A DNA stretch of 64,000 nt from Lachnospiraceae bacterium (GCA_022794265.1 JAAWEK010000008.1:178248-242247), one strand, 5' to 3'; positions 26,352-35,060 are shown, numbered from the stretch's first letter. Notes: generated by a model not told the origin, from the letters alone. Numbers and translations: made by a program.

Positions 26352-27574
26352 TTATGTTAAGAATAATAGAAGTTTTGCTAACATCATATTTACTATATAA
26401 TTTAGTGAAGATACCGTTATCATACAAAAAAATAATACATTTAAAATCTTCAATAGAGGGAGATTTCCCAGGTAAGGAAAGATTTTTGATGATTATTCCA
26501 GTTTTTAAAGAACAGGAAAGAATAGCTAAATGTATTGAAAATATCGAGAGGTTGGATTGGGAGGCATATAAGTTAGATGTATGTATTTGTACAACACAGA
26601 AAGAACCTGTTGATGGAAAGGATACACAGACAATTCTGGAAAAGGTTCTAACAAATGAAAAACTGAAGTACCATTATGAAATTGTAAGATATCCTTTTAC
26701 AGATGGAAATATGGCAGAACAGGTTAATTATGCATATTCGCAGGTTGAACGCAAATATGATATCATATGTATTTATAATGCTGATTCTATGCCGGAAAGA
26801 GCGTCAATTCGGTATGCAGATATATGTTTCAGGAATAAGCAGATAGATTATGTTCAGCAGCGTGCAATATATTCAAATTATTACAAAAATAATATTTTTT
26901 CGATAGGATATAGCATTTATCAGAGCATTTTTGAAATTAATAAGAATTTAATAAAGGATATAAATAATAATGGTGAAAATGTTGTGGGACGTGCATTATA
27001 CATACGTAAAAGTGCAATTAATGACAAAATATATCCTACAGATTTCTTTTGCGAGGATATGGCGCTGTCATTTGAATTAATTGAGCGGAATAAAAAAATT
27101 ACAACTATTCCTTGTTTTGAAATTAATGAGCCGCCCCCAAGATTGAGAGATATTATTAATCAACAATATGTGTGGTTTCATACTGCTTTAAAGGTAAAAG
27201 AAATAACTAAGTATGTTATGAACAGATTTAATTGCACAGAGCTTAGTTTAAATACGAAGAAAAAAGCATTTAGAAGAATAATAGATAATATTATTTGGAT
27301 TGCAACATCACCGCTTATGCTGTTGATTACAATATGTGATATAAGGTATATTTTATGTATGTATTGTTATGCAGTAGTGCTTGTACTGGCAGTTGATATA
27401 TGCTTTAAAGTACGAAAATATAAGACAATATTATTTGACGCATTTTGTTGGGTTTTATACCTGTTTGTTTTGAGTTTGGGACCAATCAAATGCCTGGGAA
27501 AGAAATTTACGATGTTGTTTAGGGGAAAAGAACCTGATGTGAAATATAAAACACCGAGAGGAAAGGGGCAATAA
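26348..27574 (+). CDS. Membrane-bound family 2 glycosyltransferase
   Basis: The 408-residue protein has an N-terminal membrane helix, a GT-A domain (FLMIIPVFKEQERI; CIYNADSMPE with the DxD-type acid; FFCEDMALSFEL as catalytic acid; NQQYVWF as the Q-x3-W element), and three or four C-terminal membrane helices (residues about 310-385). This layout matches processive or polyprenol-linked GT2 enzymes. It overlaps the preceding gene at ATGA and ends one base before the phosphorylase gene. It would transfer a sugar from a nucleotide donor to a membrane-proximal acceptor; donor and acceptor are unknown. Confidence 0.8.
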   Translation: MIMLRIIEVLLTSYLLYNLVKIPLSYKKIIHLKSSIEGDFPGKERFLMIIPVFKEQERIAKCIENIERLDWEAYKLDVCICTTQKEPVDGKDTQTILEKVLTNEKLKYHYEIVRYPFTDGNMAEQVNYAYSQVERKYDIICIYNADSMPERASIRYADICFRNKQIDYVQQRAIYSNYYKNNIFSIGYSIYQSIFEINKNLIKDINNNGENVVGRALYIRKSAINDKIYPTDFFCEDMALSFELIERNKKITTIPCFEINEPPPRLRDIINQQYVWFHTALKVKEITKYVMNRFNCTELSLNTKKKAFRRIIDNIIWIATSPLMLLITICDIRYILCMYCYAVVLVLAVDICFKVRKYKTILFDAFCWVLYLFVLSLGPIKCLGKKFTMLFRGKEPDVKYKTPRGKGQ

Positions 27575-27575
27575 G

Positions 27576-28361
27576 ATGAAAATAGGAATTATTGGAAGTA
27601 CCGGAGTGCAAATCGGGTGTCTGACAACAGAATATGAAATGCAGACAAAAGAAATGAATAATAAGATATTTAACTATTATAAAGGAATACGCTCTGGTCA
27701 TGAGATATATTTTGTGACAAGAAATAACTTTACTGGTTCAGTGCCACCGCATTTAGTTGATTATCCTGGAATTATGAAATTATATAAGGCACTGGAAGTT
27801 GACTTTGTGCTTGCAAGTGCAATTGTTGGAAGTCTTTCCTATGATTATCATATAGGTGATTATGTTGTTCTAGATCAGTTTATTGATATGACAAAGAATA
27901 ATTATCATACAGTATATGATAATAAGGCATTTGCATTTGTTGATTTTACAAACCCATATTGTCCTAATGTCCGGGATGCCCTTATAAATAGCTGTAAGAA
28001 TTTAAATGTTTCTTTTCATACTTCAGGATGTTATGTAGGTGTGGATGGACCCAGGTATGAAACAGCTGCGGAGGTAAAAATGTATGGTATGTTAGGAGGT
28101 CATGTTGTTGGTATGACAAATGTAACAGAAGCAATTATGGCTCGTGAATTAGGAATATGTTATGGGGCTATAGCATTGATTTCTAATTATGGGGCGGGAA
28201 TGGATGCTGATGAGATACTGAGACAGGATTGCTATTCCAAAACAATGGAATATAAAGACAGTACGATAGCAATAATTTGTAATTTGATTGATACAATTCA
28301 AGAATATGACGATTGTTCCTGCAGAACGAAAAATTCAGATATGATTTACACAAATTTATAA
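27576..28361 (+). CDS. Purine nucleoside / methylthioadenosine phosphorylase-like enzyme
   Basis: The 261-residue protein belongs to the trimeric PNP/MTAP family: KIGIIGSTG phosphate loop start, PPHLVDYPGIMKLYKAL, ASAIVGSLS, GDYVVLDQFID, then GVDGPRYETAAEVKMYG and GHVVGMTNVTEA. These enzymes cleave a purine nucleoside with phosphate to free base and ribose-1-phosphate. In the base-binding loop the sequence is SNYGAG; an Asn there, rather than the Asp of adenine-specific MTAP, would fit a 6-oxopurine or unusual base, but this is inference from memory of the family. A phosphorylase inside a biosynthetic operon suggests base removal, base exchange or removal of a SAM by-product. GAAAGGGG precedes the ATG. 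Confidence 0.8.
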   Translation: MKIGIIGSTGVQIGCLTTEYEMQTKEMNNKIFNYYKGIRSGHEIYFVTRNNFTGSVPPHLVDYPGIMKLYKALEVDFVLASAIVGSLSYDYHIGDYVVLDQFIDMTKNNYHTVYDNKAFAFVDFTNPYCPNVRDALINSCKNLNVSFHTSGCYVGVDGPRYETAAEVKMYGMLGGHVVGMTNVTEAIMARELGICYGAIALISNYGAGMDADEILRQDCYSKTMEYKDSTIAIICNLIDTIQEYDDCSCRTKNSDMIYTNL

Positions 28362-28382
28362 ATGGAAAGGAAGAGATAAGCA

Positions 28383-30281
28383 TTGCAGACTATCGAGAGA
28401 TTAGGAAATATTCAGAATCCTAATTTTGATGAACTGGGTAGAAAAATATATTGGTTGGATTTTTTGAAAAAAAAGGGTTATGACGTATCAGAAGGCTATG
28501 CTATTCCAAAAAGCTTTTTTAATCGGTTTATCAGCGAAAATAATATAGATATAAATAGTTATAAAAACAAACCGGTTTTTAAATATGATGAAATAAGGCA
28601 GACTATATATAAAAATGATTTTCCGGAAGAAATGAAAAATATTTTGTATGGTGTTTTTTCTACATTGAAATCTCCGTTAATTGTGAGAAGCTCGTCATCA
28701 TATGAAGATATGGAGGATTACAGTTGTGCCGGAATGTTTACCAGTGTCAATGGTGTAAATAATTTTGATGAATTTTTAAATGCAATTAAGATATGCTGGA
28801 TTTCATCATTTGATGAATCAATAGATTATTATATTAAAAATACGAGAGACTTTGCAATCAGTCTTCTTATTCAGGAAGAATTGAATTACGAATTTGGGGG
28901 GGTTGCTTTTAGTGTAAATCCAATATCCGGCAATGCAAACGAAATTCTGATTGAGAGCAGTAAAAGCGGACCAAAAGCTGTTGTAACGGGATCTGGAGAG
29001 ATTAATAATATATTGATTAGTAAATATGAAGAGGAGGAACAGGAACCGGTATTTTTACAAATTAAAGAGACATTACTTGCTTTGGAAAGCTATTTTGGCA
29101 CATTTGTTGATATGGAGTGGTTATTTGATGGTAAAACACTATCTGTCCTTCAGGCAAGACCTGTTACTACCATTAAGGAAAATCAACAGTCATATATTGA
29201 TGTGGATGATGATGTAGCGATGACATACCAACTAAAAAACCTGTCCAGGCTGCATTCCAGGTGGATTGAAAAGAAAAAAAAGGTACGAAAATGTTGTAAA
29301 CAAAATAATATCAAAGTTGGTGGATTTTACTATTGGTTTAGAGATAATGATCCGGAAGCCAATTCAATAGATGAGATTTTAAATTTGATGCCAAATGCAA
29401 ATAGTTTTGAAGTGCATGATGGTAAAGATGTTTTGCTTGTTCAAAAAGAAGATGTTAAAGAGACAGTAAAACAATATGCAGCCAGTGCATTGAGAATAGC
29501 GGAATCGGTTCCAACGGAGTATTGTGGTTTTGCGAGCGTAATAGATGATAAATACTATATTGAAGCTGCAAAGGGAGGATTTACTGCTTTTTATTCCGGC
29601 GAATTTGAAGTCACAAAATATGTTGTTGATTCTGATGGCAAGAAAGAATTTTCTGATGAAAAATATTTTGATGAGGAATATTTTTACGATGGTAAATGGT
29701 GGGCAAAGCGTTCTATTGAGCCAACATTGGTCAGACTTTCTGATAATATTATTAAAGATGTGATTCGTATCACTTTAATCATTAATAAGAGTTTTAACAA
29801 TGCCCGTGTGGAATGGATATTAAATGAAAAAGGTGTATATTTATTTGATATTACTGTAGAAAATGACAGGCTGCTGTCTCAATATGGAGAGGGAAAGATT
29901 ATTTCAGCTGGAAAATGTTGTGGAAATTCAAAGGTATTAAAAGAAATTACTGTCTTTGATGATTATATTAATAAAGTATCAATTCGAATGGGATATCAAT
30001 TACTTCAAATTGAAGCCGATGACAGGATAAAGAAAATAAAAGACTCTTTGTCTATAGAAGAAGGTGATATAGTTGTTTGTGAATATCCAAATGAAAAACT
30101 GGCCGTTATTCTTGACAAAGCAAAGGGATTCATTTTCGAAAGAGGTTCATTACTGTGTCATTTTGCTATTATTTTAAGAGAGAGGCATATTCCGGCTGTG
30201 GTGTATCCGAAAGCATTGGAAAGGATAAAGGATGGCCAGATGGTATCAATTTCGGATGGTGAGGTTAAAATTGAGAAATAG
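28383..30281 (+). CDS. PEP-synthase-like dikinase/kinase lacking the PEP-binding domain
   Basis: The 632-residue protein has a PPDK_N ATP-grasp domain (residues about 1-270: IVRSSSSYEDMEDYSCAGMF, GGVAFSVNPISG, DMEWLFDGKTLSVLQARP) and a C-terminal phosphohistidine swivelling domain with His593 in LCHFAIILRERHIPAVV. Between them lies a novel domain (about 290-500), shared with the small protein encoded at 25626. The usual third, PEP/pyruvate-binding barrel is missing. So a phosphate from ATP probably goes through His593 to another substrate, as in rifampin phosphotransferase or the Campylobacter glutamine kinase Cj1418. Start is TTG at 28383, after GGAAAGGAAGAG. The substrate is unknown. Confidence 0.75.
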   Translation: MQTIERLGNIQNPNFDELGRKIYWLDFLKKKGYDVSEGYAIPKSFFNRFISENNIDINSYKNKPVFKYDEIRQTIYKNDFPEEMKNILYGVFSTLKSPLIVRSSSSYEDMEDYSCAGMFTSVNGVNNFDEFLNAIKICWISSFDESIDYYIKNTRDFAISLLIQEELNYEFGGVAFSVNPISGNANEILIESSKSGPKAVVTGSGEINNILISKYEEEEQEPVFLQIKETLLALESYFGTFVDMEWLFDGKTLSVLQARPVTTIKENQQSYIDVDDDVAMTYQLKNLSRLHSRWIEKKKKVRKCCKQNNIKVGGFYYWFRDNDPEANSIDEILNLMPNANSFEVHDGKDVLLVQKEDVKETVKQYAASALRIAESVPTEYCGFASVIDDKYYIEAAKGGFTAFYSGEFEVTKYVVDSDGKKEFSDEKYFDEEYFYDGKWWAKRSIEPTLVRLSDNIIKDVIRITLIINKSFNNARVEWILNEKGVYLFDITVENDRLLSQYGEGKIISAGKCCGNSKVLKEITVFDDYINKVSIRMGYQLLQIEADDRIKKIKDSLSIEEGDIVVCEYPNEKLAVILDKAKGFIFERGSLLCHFAIILRERHIPAVVYPKALERIKDGQMVSISDGEVKIEK

Positions 30282-30311
30282 ATTTGTAAGACTATTATGG
30301 GAGGCAGAGTT

Positions 30312-30752
30312 ATGAATGAAGAGGACATGGCTTTTCTTATTATTAAGCATGAGGCAGTTCAGCGGGGTCTGATTGGTGAAATATTAGGACGTATAGAAAA
30401 AAAAGGTTTGAAAATAATAGCCCTGAAAATGTTTGAGATGAAAAAGGAACAGGTAATGTGTTTATATGACAATTGCACAGAATTACCTTTTTTTGAAGAA
30501 CTTTTGGAATATAATTCAGATTGTCCGGTTATCGGTATTGTTGTTTCAGGACCTGCTGCAAATAAAGGAGCAAATGAAGTGTGCGGGGTGATTGGTCTGG
30601 GTGGAACCGTTCGGGGAGATTATGCACTTAGTAATTCACGTAATGTTTTGCATTGTTCGGATGAAGGAAAGACCCAAAGAGAGATTGATTTATTTTTTGG
30701 TAATGAGGAAATATTTAATTATAGCAATACTTGGGAAGGATGGCTGAAATAG
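30312..30752 (+). CDS. Divergent nucleoside diphosphate kinase
   Basis: The 146-residue protein has the NDK fold and keeps catalytic His114 (RNVLHCSDE), the Arg of TVRGDYAL and the Lys of LIIKHEAVQRGL. It departs from the near-invariant KPDGVQRGL (here KHEAVQRGL) and from NxxHGSD (here LHCSD). NDK moves the gamma phosphate between nucleoside triphosphates through phosphohistidine. Its position in this operon and its divergence suggest a pathway-specific copy that makes a triphosphate of an unusual nucleotide. I start at 30312, with GGGAGG seven bases upstream. A housekeeping ndk elsewhere is expected but not visible here. Confidence 0.8.
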   Translation: MNEEDMAFLIIKHEAVQRGLIGEILGRIEKKGLKIIALKMFEMKKEQVMCLYDNCTELPFFEELLEYNSDCPVIGIVVSGPAANKGANEVCGVIGLGGTVRGDYALSNSRNVLHCSDEGKTQREIDLFFGNEEIFNYSNTWEGWLK

Positions 30753-30778
30753 TTTTTTGGCGAAATGATGGTTTGAAT

Positions 30779-31417
30779 ATGAAATACTTTTATGTGCTGG
30801 AAGGAATAAGTTGTGCAGGAAAGACATCAACTATTAATTGTCTGGAAAAAAAGGGGATTTATATTATTCGCGAGAATGTCACTTTTTGTAATGATTTTCC
30901 ACCCCTGCCGACAAACTATAAGGAATCCCGTAGAAATGAAACGTTTATTTTAGAACTGGAAAAAAAGAGATGTAATATTGCCAATGGAAGAGACGGTCTT
31001 TCGGTTGCAGACCGAATGATAATATCTTCGATGGCGATAAGTTATGCATGGAATTATGGTTCTGTTCATAAATTTATTCAGGACATTATTATGAGCATTA
31101 GAAATACAGACAATCTTTTGCTTTCTGATTGTAATTTCTATCTGGATGTTAAGTATGAAGACGTTATTGAACGAAATAAAAAGCGGCGTAGTCTTTTAGG
31201 GAAGGAATGGGTTGGTGAAAATATTATTAAACGGCAAAAATATTTCTATGATGTATACAAGGATATTGTACGGTCAGAAAATTGGTATGATATTAATTCT
31301 TCAGCGTTATCAACTGAAGAGATTTCTGAAATAATTACAACAATTAAAATAAAAAGACAACATGTTACGAAAGAACAGCGTATTGAGGAGTTTATTAGGT
31401 TGTATGAAAATATATAA
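30779..31417 (+). CDS. Thymidylate-kinase-like P-loop kinase
   Basis: The 212-residue protein has a P-loop GISCAGKT (residues 9-16) after strand YFYVLE, a DR motif in VADRMIISSMAISYAW as in thymidylate kinases, the strand LSDCNFYLDVKYEDVIERN before the lid, and a basic lid KKRRSLLGKEW. It would phosphorylate a nucleoside or nucleotide monophosphate; sequence outside these motifs is too divergent to name the substrate. It follows the NDP kinase gene directly, so the two could act in sequence on one nucleotide. The start at 30779 has only a weak ribosome binding site; an ATG at 30740 that overlaps the previous gene is an alternative. Confidence 0.7.
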   Translation: MKYFYVLEGISCAGKTSTINCLEKKGIYIIRENVTFCNDFPPLPTNYKESRRNETFILELEKKRCNIANGRDGLSVADRMIISSMAISYAWNYGSVHKFIQDIIMSIRNTDNLLLSDCNFYLDVKYEDVIERNKKRRSLLGKEWVGENIIKRQKYFYDVYKDIVRSENWYDINSSALSTEEISEIITTIKIKRQHVTKEQRIEEFIRLYENI

Positions 31418-32492
31418 TTATATTTGGGGGATAATTCCACCTCATTTTAATGACTGGCTGCGATATAAAATTGTTCCAAATAATAATAAATATAATAAAA
31501 ACTTATTAAAAATAAAGAAGGTTTTTGTGTTTATTTGTGCAGATTATGCTAATATGGGGGACATTGCAATTACATTTTCTCAAATAAAATTTTTTGAGAA
31601 TAATTTTCCTGAATATAAAGTTATACCACATTTGATTAATGATATATACAGGGATATGAAAAGTTTGAAGGGAATTGTAAATAAGGATGATATTATTACT
31701 ATTATAGGTGGCGGAAATAATGGAAGCCTATATCCAGGAATAGAATTTTGCAGATTATTTGTTATACAAAATTTTACAGATAATCTGATTGTTTCCTTTC
31801 CGCAATCGATATCATTGTCTGCAAGTTTTACTGGAAGAAAGATATTAAGGAAGATGAAAAATGTTTATGGCAAGCAGAAGCATTTGGTTCTGTGCGCAAG
31901 AGAGACTTCTACATATAAAGTATATAAAGAAATATTTAAGAATAACAAGGCATTATTGATTCCGGATATTGTATTTTATGATACAGATAATCGGGGAATA
32001 TTTGAACTGAAAAAAAAGGACAGTATATTGATTTGCAGAAGAAATGATGCAGAATGTAAAATATCGAATGAGTTTTGGAAATCAGTTGAGAATACCTGTA
32101 AACAATATCAAACGGTTATTTATCAGGATACTGTTCTGAATAAATCATATACTGACTTTGAGAGTCAGTGTAAGGATTTAAATCATATGATGAATTGTTA
32201 CCGGAAAATTGGAATGGTAATTACAGATCGTTTACATGGAATGATATTCAGTTATATCACTGGAACGCCGTGCATTGTTTTTCACAGTGCAACAGATAAA
32301 ATTTGCAGAAGCTATGACTGGATCAAAGAATGCAATTTTATTTTTTTATTAAATCATGAAAATATAGATGAGTTTGCCAGTGCACTGGATTGTGTGAGTC
32401 ATATAAAAAAAATAAAGTATGCAGATTTAGGTGGGTATTTTGAAATGCTGTCAGTATGCATTAGAAAGGAATTGAATGAGTTACGAAAATAA
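31404..32492 (+). CDS. Polysaccharide pyruvyl transferase family protein
   Basis: The 362-residue protein carries the family landmarks: ICADYANMGDIAI near the N-terminus (N-x-GD, donor site), TIIGGGNNGSLYPG, and the C-terminal VITDRLHGMIFSYITGTPCIVF. Enzymes of this family move pyruvate from PEP to a sugar as a ketal (CsaB, ExoV). Some members do other chemistry, so the reaction is not certain. I use the ATG at 31404, which overlaps the kinase gene by 14 bases, in keeping with the packed operon. Pyruvylation would add a negative charge to the product. Confidence 0.8.
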   Translation: MKIYNYIWGIIPPHFNDWLRYKIVPNNNKYNKNLLKIKKVFVFICADYANMGDIAITFSQIKFFENNFPEYKVIPHLINDIYRDMKSLKGIVNKDDIITIIGGGNNGSLYPGIEFCRLFVIQNFTDNLIVSFPQSISLSASFTGRKILRKMKNVYGKQKHLVLCARETSTYKVYKEIFKNNKALLIPDIVFYDTDNRGIFELKKKDSILICRRNDAECKISNEFWKSVENTCKQYQTVIYQDTVLNKSYTDFESQCKDLNHMMNCYRKIGMVITDRLHGMIFSYITGTPCIVFHSATDKICRSYDWIKECNFIFLLNHENIDEFASALDCVSHIKKIKYADLGGYFEMLSVCIRKELNELRK

Positions 32493-33006
32493 ATGGAAAG
32501 AAGAATTTGAATATGATGAACGATTTATAGCAAGATATAAAAAATTAATTGGTATGCTGGATGGCGTCCCTTTTTCATCTGTACTGGATTTGGGCTGCGG
32601 AGTTCAGTATTTAAAGTATATTATACCAGATGAAGTGTACTATACGGGAGTTGATTTGTATAAGCATAAAGAAGATACGTTAATTTGTGATTTTAACAAA
32701 AAAGAATTTGTGTATGAATTGGATGCATATGATCTCACAATATCTGCAGGAGTATTGGAATATATATATGAAATACCGGACTTTATACATAATATATCCT
32801 GTATAACTACAGCTTTTTATTTATGTAGTTATCATTTTAGGGAATTTACAAAGTATAAACCAGATATTTGGACAGATACATTATTATCCTTTAGGGAATT
32901 TGTTGAAATAGCAGAAAAAGAAAATTTTGTATTGGTAAAGGCTATTACAAAAGCAAATGACAGAGATGATAACAGGGCAACATTAATGCTATTTGAAAAG
33001 AGATAA
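32476..33006 (+). CDS. SAM-dependent methyltransferase (class I)
   Basis: The 176-residue protein has the Rossmann SAM motif VLDLGCGVQYLKYI (residues about 36-49), the acidic ribose-binding strand YYTGVDLY, a post-II CDFN segment and the motif LTISAGVLEYI. It is short for the class, with no separate substrate domain. It overlaps the pyruvyl transferase gene by 17 bases and has AGAAAGGA upstream. It probably methylates an intermediate or tail of the pathway product; the target atom is unknown. Confidence 0.75.
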   Translation: MSYENKWKEEFEYDERFIARYKKLIGMLDGVPFSSVLDLGCGVQYLKYIIPDEVYYTGVDLYKHKEDTLICDFNKKEFVYELDAYDLTISAGVLEYIYEIPDFIHNISCITTAFYLCSYHFREFTKYKPDIWTDTLLSFREFVEIAEKENFVLVKAITKANDRDDNRATLMLFEKR

Positions 33007-33026
33007 TCTAAAAAAGAAAGGAGTAT

Positions 33027-33074
33027 ATGACATCAAATTTGAAGTGTGTCATACAAAGAAACTATGGATATTAA
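33027..33074 (+). CDS. Tiny ORF (15 codons) overlapping the carrier-protein start
   Basis: A strong Shine-Dalgarno, AAAGGAG at 33017-33023, is followed by ATG at 33027 and a 15-codon frame, MTSNLKCVIQRNYGY. The frame stops at 33072-33074, past the carrier-protein ATG at 33064. The carrier protein has no ribosome binding site of its own. The tiny ORF may couple translation to it, be the remnant of a frameshifted N-terminus, or encode a peptide. I cannot decide between these from sequence alone. Confidence 0.35.
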   Translation: MTSNLKCVIQRNYGY

Positions 33075-33315
33075 AGAAACAGTAATAATGTGTTGCAGGG
33101 AGATTATTGAGAAAAGCAGAGGGAATATTGAGGTTGATATGGATACCGCCATCTCCAGGGATAAAGGGATAGATTCCCTTGGAATTGTGAATCTGGTTCT
33201 GGAATTAGAAGATAAATTTGGTGTTGAATTGGATAATTATCTGGCTGATATAAGAAAATGTGAAACCATAAGGGACTTAGTTGACGTAATGACCGGTATA
33301 GTTGAGAAAAAATAA
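33064..33315 (+). CDS. Acyl/aminoacyl carrier protein
   Basis: The 83-residue protein is a standard ACP fold with the phosphopantetheine attachment Ser38 in GIDSLGIVNLVLELEDKF. It is small and acidic and has no attached domains. It is followed 23 bases later by a SerRS-like amino acid:carrier-protein ligase, so its load is probably an amino acid rather than a fatty acid. The ATG at 33064 lacks a Shine-Dalgarno; translation may be coupled to the tiny ORF just upstream. A GTG at 33046 is another possible start. Confidence 0.85.
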   Translation: MDIKETVIMCCREIIEKSRGNIEVDMDTAISRDKGIDSLGIVNLVLELEDKFGVELDNYLADIRKCETIRDLVDVMTGIVEKK

Positions 33316-33338
33316 TTCCGGAGATAGGAAAGATAGAG

Positions 33339-34481
33339 ATGAAAACGGTTAAAATCGAATTAGACAGCAATGTAGATACAGAGGAATTTGTTAAAGTTAT
33401 TGGATTTATTTCTGAAAGTATTTCAGGCTATAAAATGAAAAACAATATGTTGATGGTAGATATAGAGGATAGCGTAAATGAAGAGGATATATCAATAGCA
33501 GTACAAAATCTGGCGGCAAAATATGTGTCTGCCAGGCTCATTGAAAAGAATATTTATCAGAATAGAAAAGAAATTGAACATTATTATAATGAGTTTAAAT
33601 CAATATATTATTTTGACGAAGGAATGGCCTCTTTATCGGGAGTATCTTTGTTTTTATTTAGATACTTTGAGAACGTTTTTGAGAGTAAAGTGAAAGAGAT
33701 ATTTGAGAAAATGAATTGTAATTTAGTTACTAAACTGTTTCCTGTCATGCTGCCGATATCCTGTTATAAAAAAACAGGATATTTGAAACGTTCTCCTCAA
33801 TATGCGATTTTTTGCTGTTCAGCCATAGAGAATTTAGATTTACTTAATAATATAAATGAATTTGATGAAAAAGAGTATAAGGAGTTTGTTAATTATCCGT
33901 TATATGCGTTGTCACCATCCGCATGTTTTCATGTATATGAAGAATATAAAAACAAAGTATTAGATAAGAATACGGTTGTTACGTTTACTCAAAGTGTATT
34001 TAGAAATGAGGGACGATTTAACTTTGCACAGTTTGGACGAATGAGGGATTATCATGTAAGAGAAATTGTTTTTATTGGTGATGAGGATTTCGTTTCTTTA
34101 TCCAGAGAGCAAATGTTGGATATTACGAAATCCTTTATTGATGAAATTGATTTGGATGCTAAAATTCAAATAGCATCAGATCCGTTTATTTTACCTAAAA
34201 TGCAAAAATTTAAGAAGATACAAACGATTGACAAAAGCAAGTATGAATTACAAATATCATATGAAAAAGGTAAATATATTTCTGTAGCCTCATTCAATCT
34301 TCATGGTAATGCATTTACACATTCCTTTGAATTCTCAGTAAAAGATAAGGAAACGGTTACAGGGTGTATTGGATATGGTTTGGAGAGGTTCGTATTTGCT
34401 TTTTTGAGTCAATATGGTGAAGATTATGAAAATTGGCCCAAACCAATAAAACAGGAATATATTTTAAAGAATGGGGAATAG
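33339..34481 (+). CDS. SerRS-like amino acid:[carrier protein] ligase
   Basis: The 380-residue protein resembles the catalytic core of archaeal-type seryl-tRNA synthetase. Seen: PSACFHVYEEY with Cys196 as a likely zinc ligand, motif 2 VFRNEGR (residues 220-226), followed by FGRMRDYHVREIVFIG, and motif 3 GYGLERFVFAFL (about 345). The tRNA-binding arm is absent. Enzymes of this type in Bradyrhizobium and other bacteria activate glycine or alanine and load it on a carrier protein. The carrier-protein gene lies directly upstream, which supports this role. The N-terminal 90 residues are extra and of unknown function. The amino acid used cannot be read from the sequence. Confidence 0.8.
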   Translation: MKTVKIELDSNVDTEEFVKVIGFISESISGYKMKNNMLMVDIEDSVNEEDISIAVQNLAAKYVSARLIEKNIYQNRKEIEHYYNEFKSIYYFDEGMASLSGVSLFLFRYFENVFESKVKEIFEKMNCNLVTKLFPVMLPISCYKKTGYLKRSPQYAIFCCSAIENLDLLNNINEFDEKEYKEFVNYPLYALSPSACFHVYEEYKNKVLDKNTVVTFTQSVFRNEGRFNFAQFGRMRDYHVREIVFIGDEDFVSLSREQMLDITKSFIDEIDLDAKIQIASDPFILPKMQKFKKIQTIDKSKYELQISYEKGKYISVASFNLHGNAFTHSFEFSVKDKETVTGCIGYGLERFVFAFLSQYGEDYENWPKPIKQEYILKNGE

Positions 34482-34487
34482 AAGAAA

Positions 34488-35060
34488 ATGGTTCATAAAG
34501 AAAAAGAGATAAAGTTGTTATTAACCAAGGAAGAATATGAGATGATACAATCATTATTTCCTTTTGAAAAACCATATGTTCAGAGTAATTATTATTATGG
34601 ACATGAAAATATAGATACGCATATTACAGTTAGGATTCGAAAGAAAAACGATTTGAAATTACAGATTAAAATACCGGTTTGTATCAATGGCTCTCTTCAT
34701 ATTAAGGAAGAATATGAAGGAACAATCGATAAGGTTTATGATATCCTTCCGTTAGAAAAAATAAAAAATATTTATGATGTCGGTGCTGATAGTGATTTGT
34801 ATCTGCTTGGCAGATTATGCACAAATAGAAGGGTTTGTACGTTATTTCACGATATTGAAATAGCGTTGGATTTGAATGAATATTTGGGAAAAACTGATTA
34901 TGAACTGGAAATAGAATATAAAGGGGAATATCCATCTCAGGTGGTAGCTGTATTGGAGAGAGAGAATATTTTCCTGAAGGGTAACACAAAGGGTAAAAAA
35001 ACCAGATTTATGGAACAGCTACAGGAAGGCTGTGCCTGTAAAAGAGAAAAGGGTATTTGA
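34488..35060 (+). CDS. CYTH-domain protein (triphosphate tunnel family)
   Basis: The 190-residue protein begins with the CYTH signature ExExK (EKEIK, residues 5-9). It continues with the tunnel's basic and acidic strands (ITVRIRKKNDLKLQIKIP, YELEIEYKGE, GKKTRFMEQL). CYTH/TTM enzymes hydrolyse inorganic triphosphate or thiamine triphosphate, or cyclise ATP. In an operon with NDP-kinase-like and thymidylate-kinase-like genes, a nucleoside triphosphate substrate is plausible. It starts six bases after the ligase gene. No second (CHAD) domain is present. Confidence 0.75.
   Translation: MVHKEKEIKLLLTKEEYEMIQSLFPFEKPYVQSNYYYGHENIDTHITVRIRKKNDLKLQIKIPVCINGSLHIKEEYEGTIDKVYDILPLEKIKNIYDVGADSDLYLLGRLCTNRRVCTLFHDIEIALDLNEYLGKTDYELEIEYKGEYPSQVVAVLERENIFLKGNTKGKKTRFMEQLQEGCACKREKGI

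Noticed and set aside
30312-31417. Housekeeping ndk and tmk genes
   Set aside because: Both deviate from near-invariant motifs or are too divergent, and both lie inside a packed accessory operon, so pathway-specific copies are more likely.
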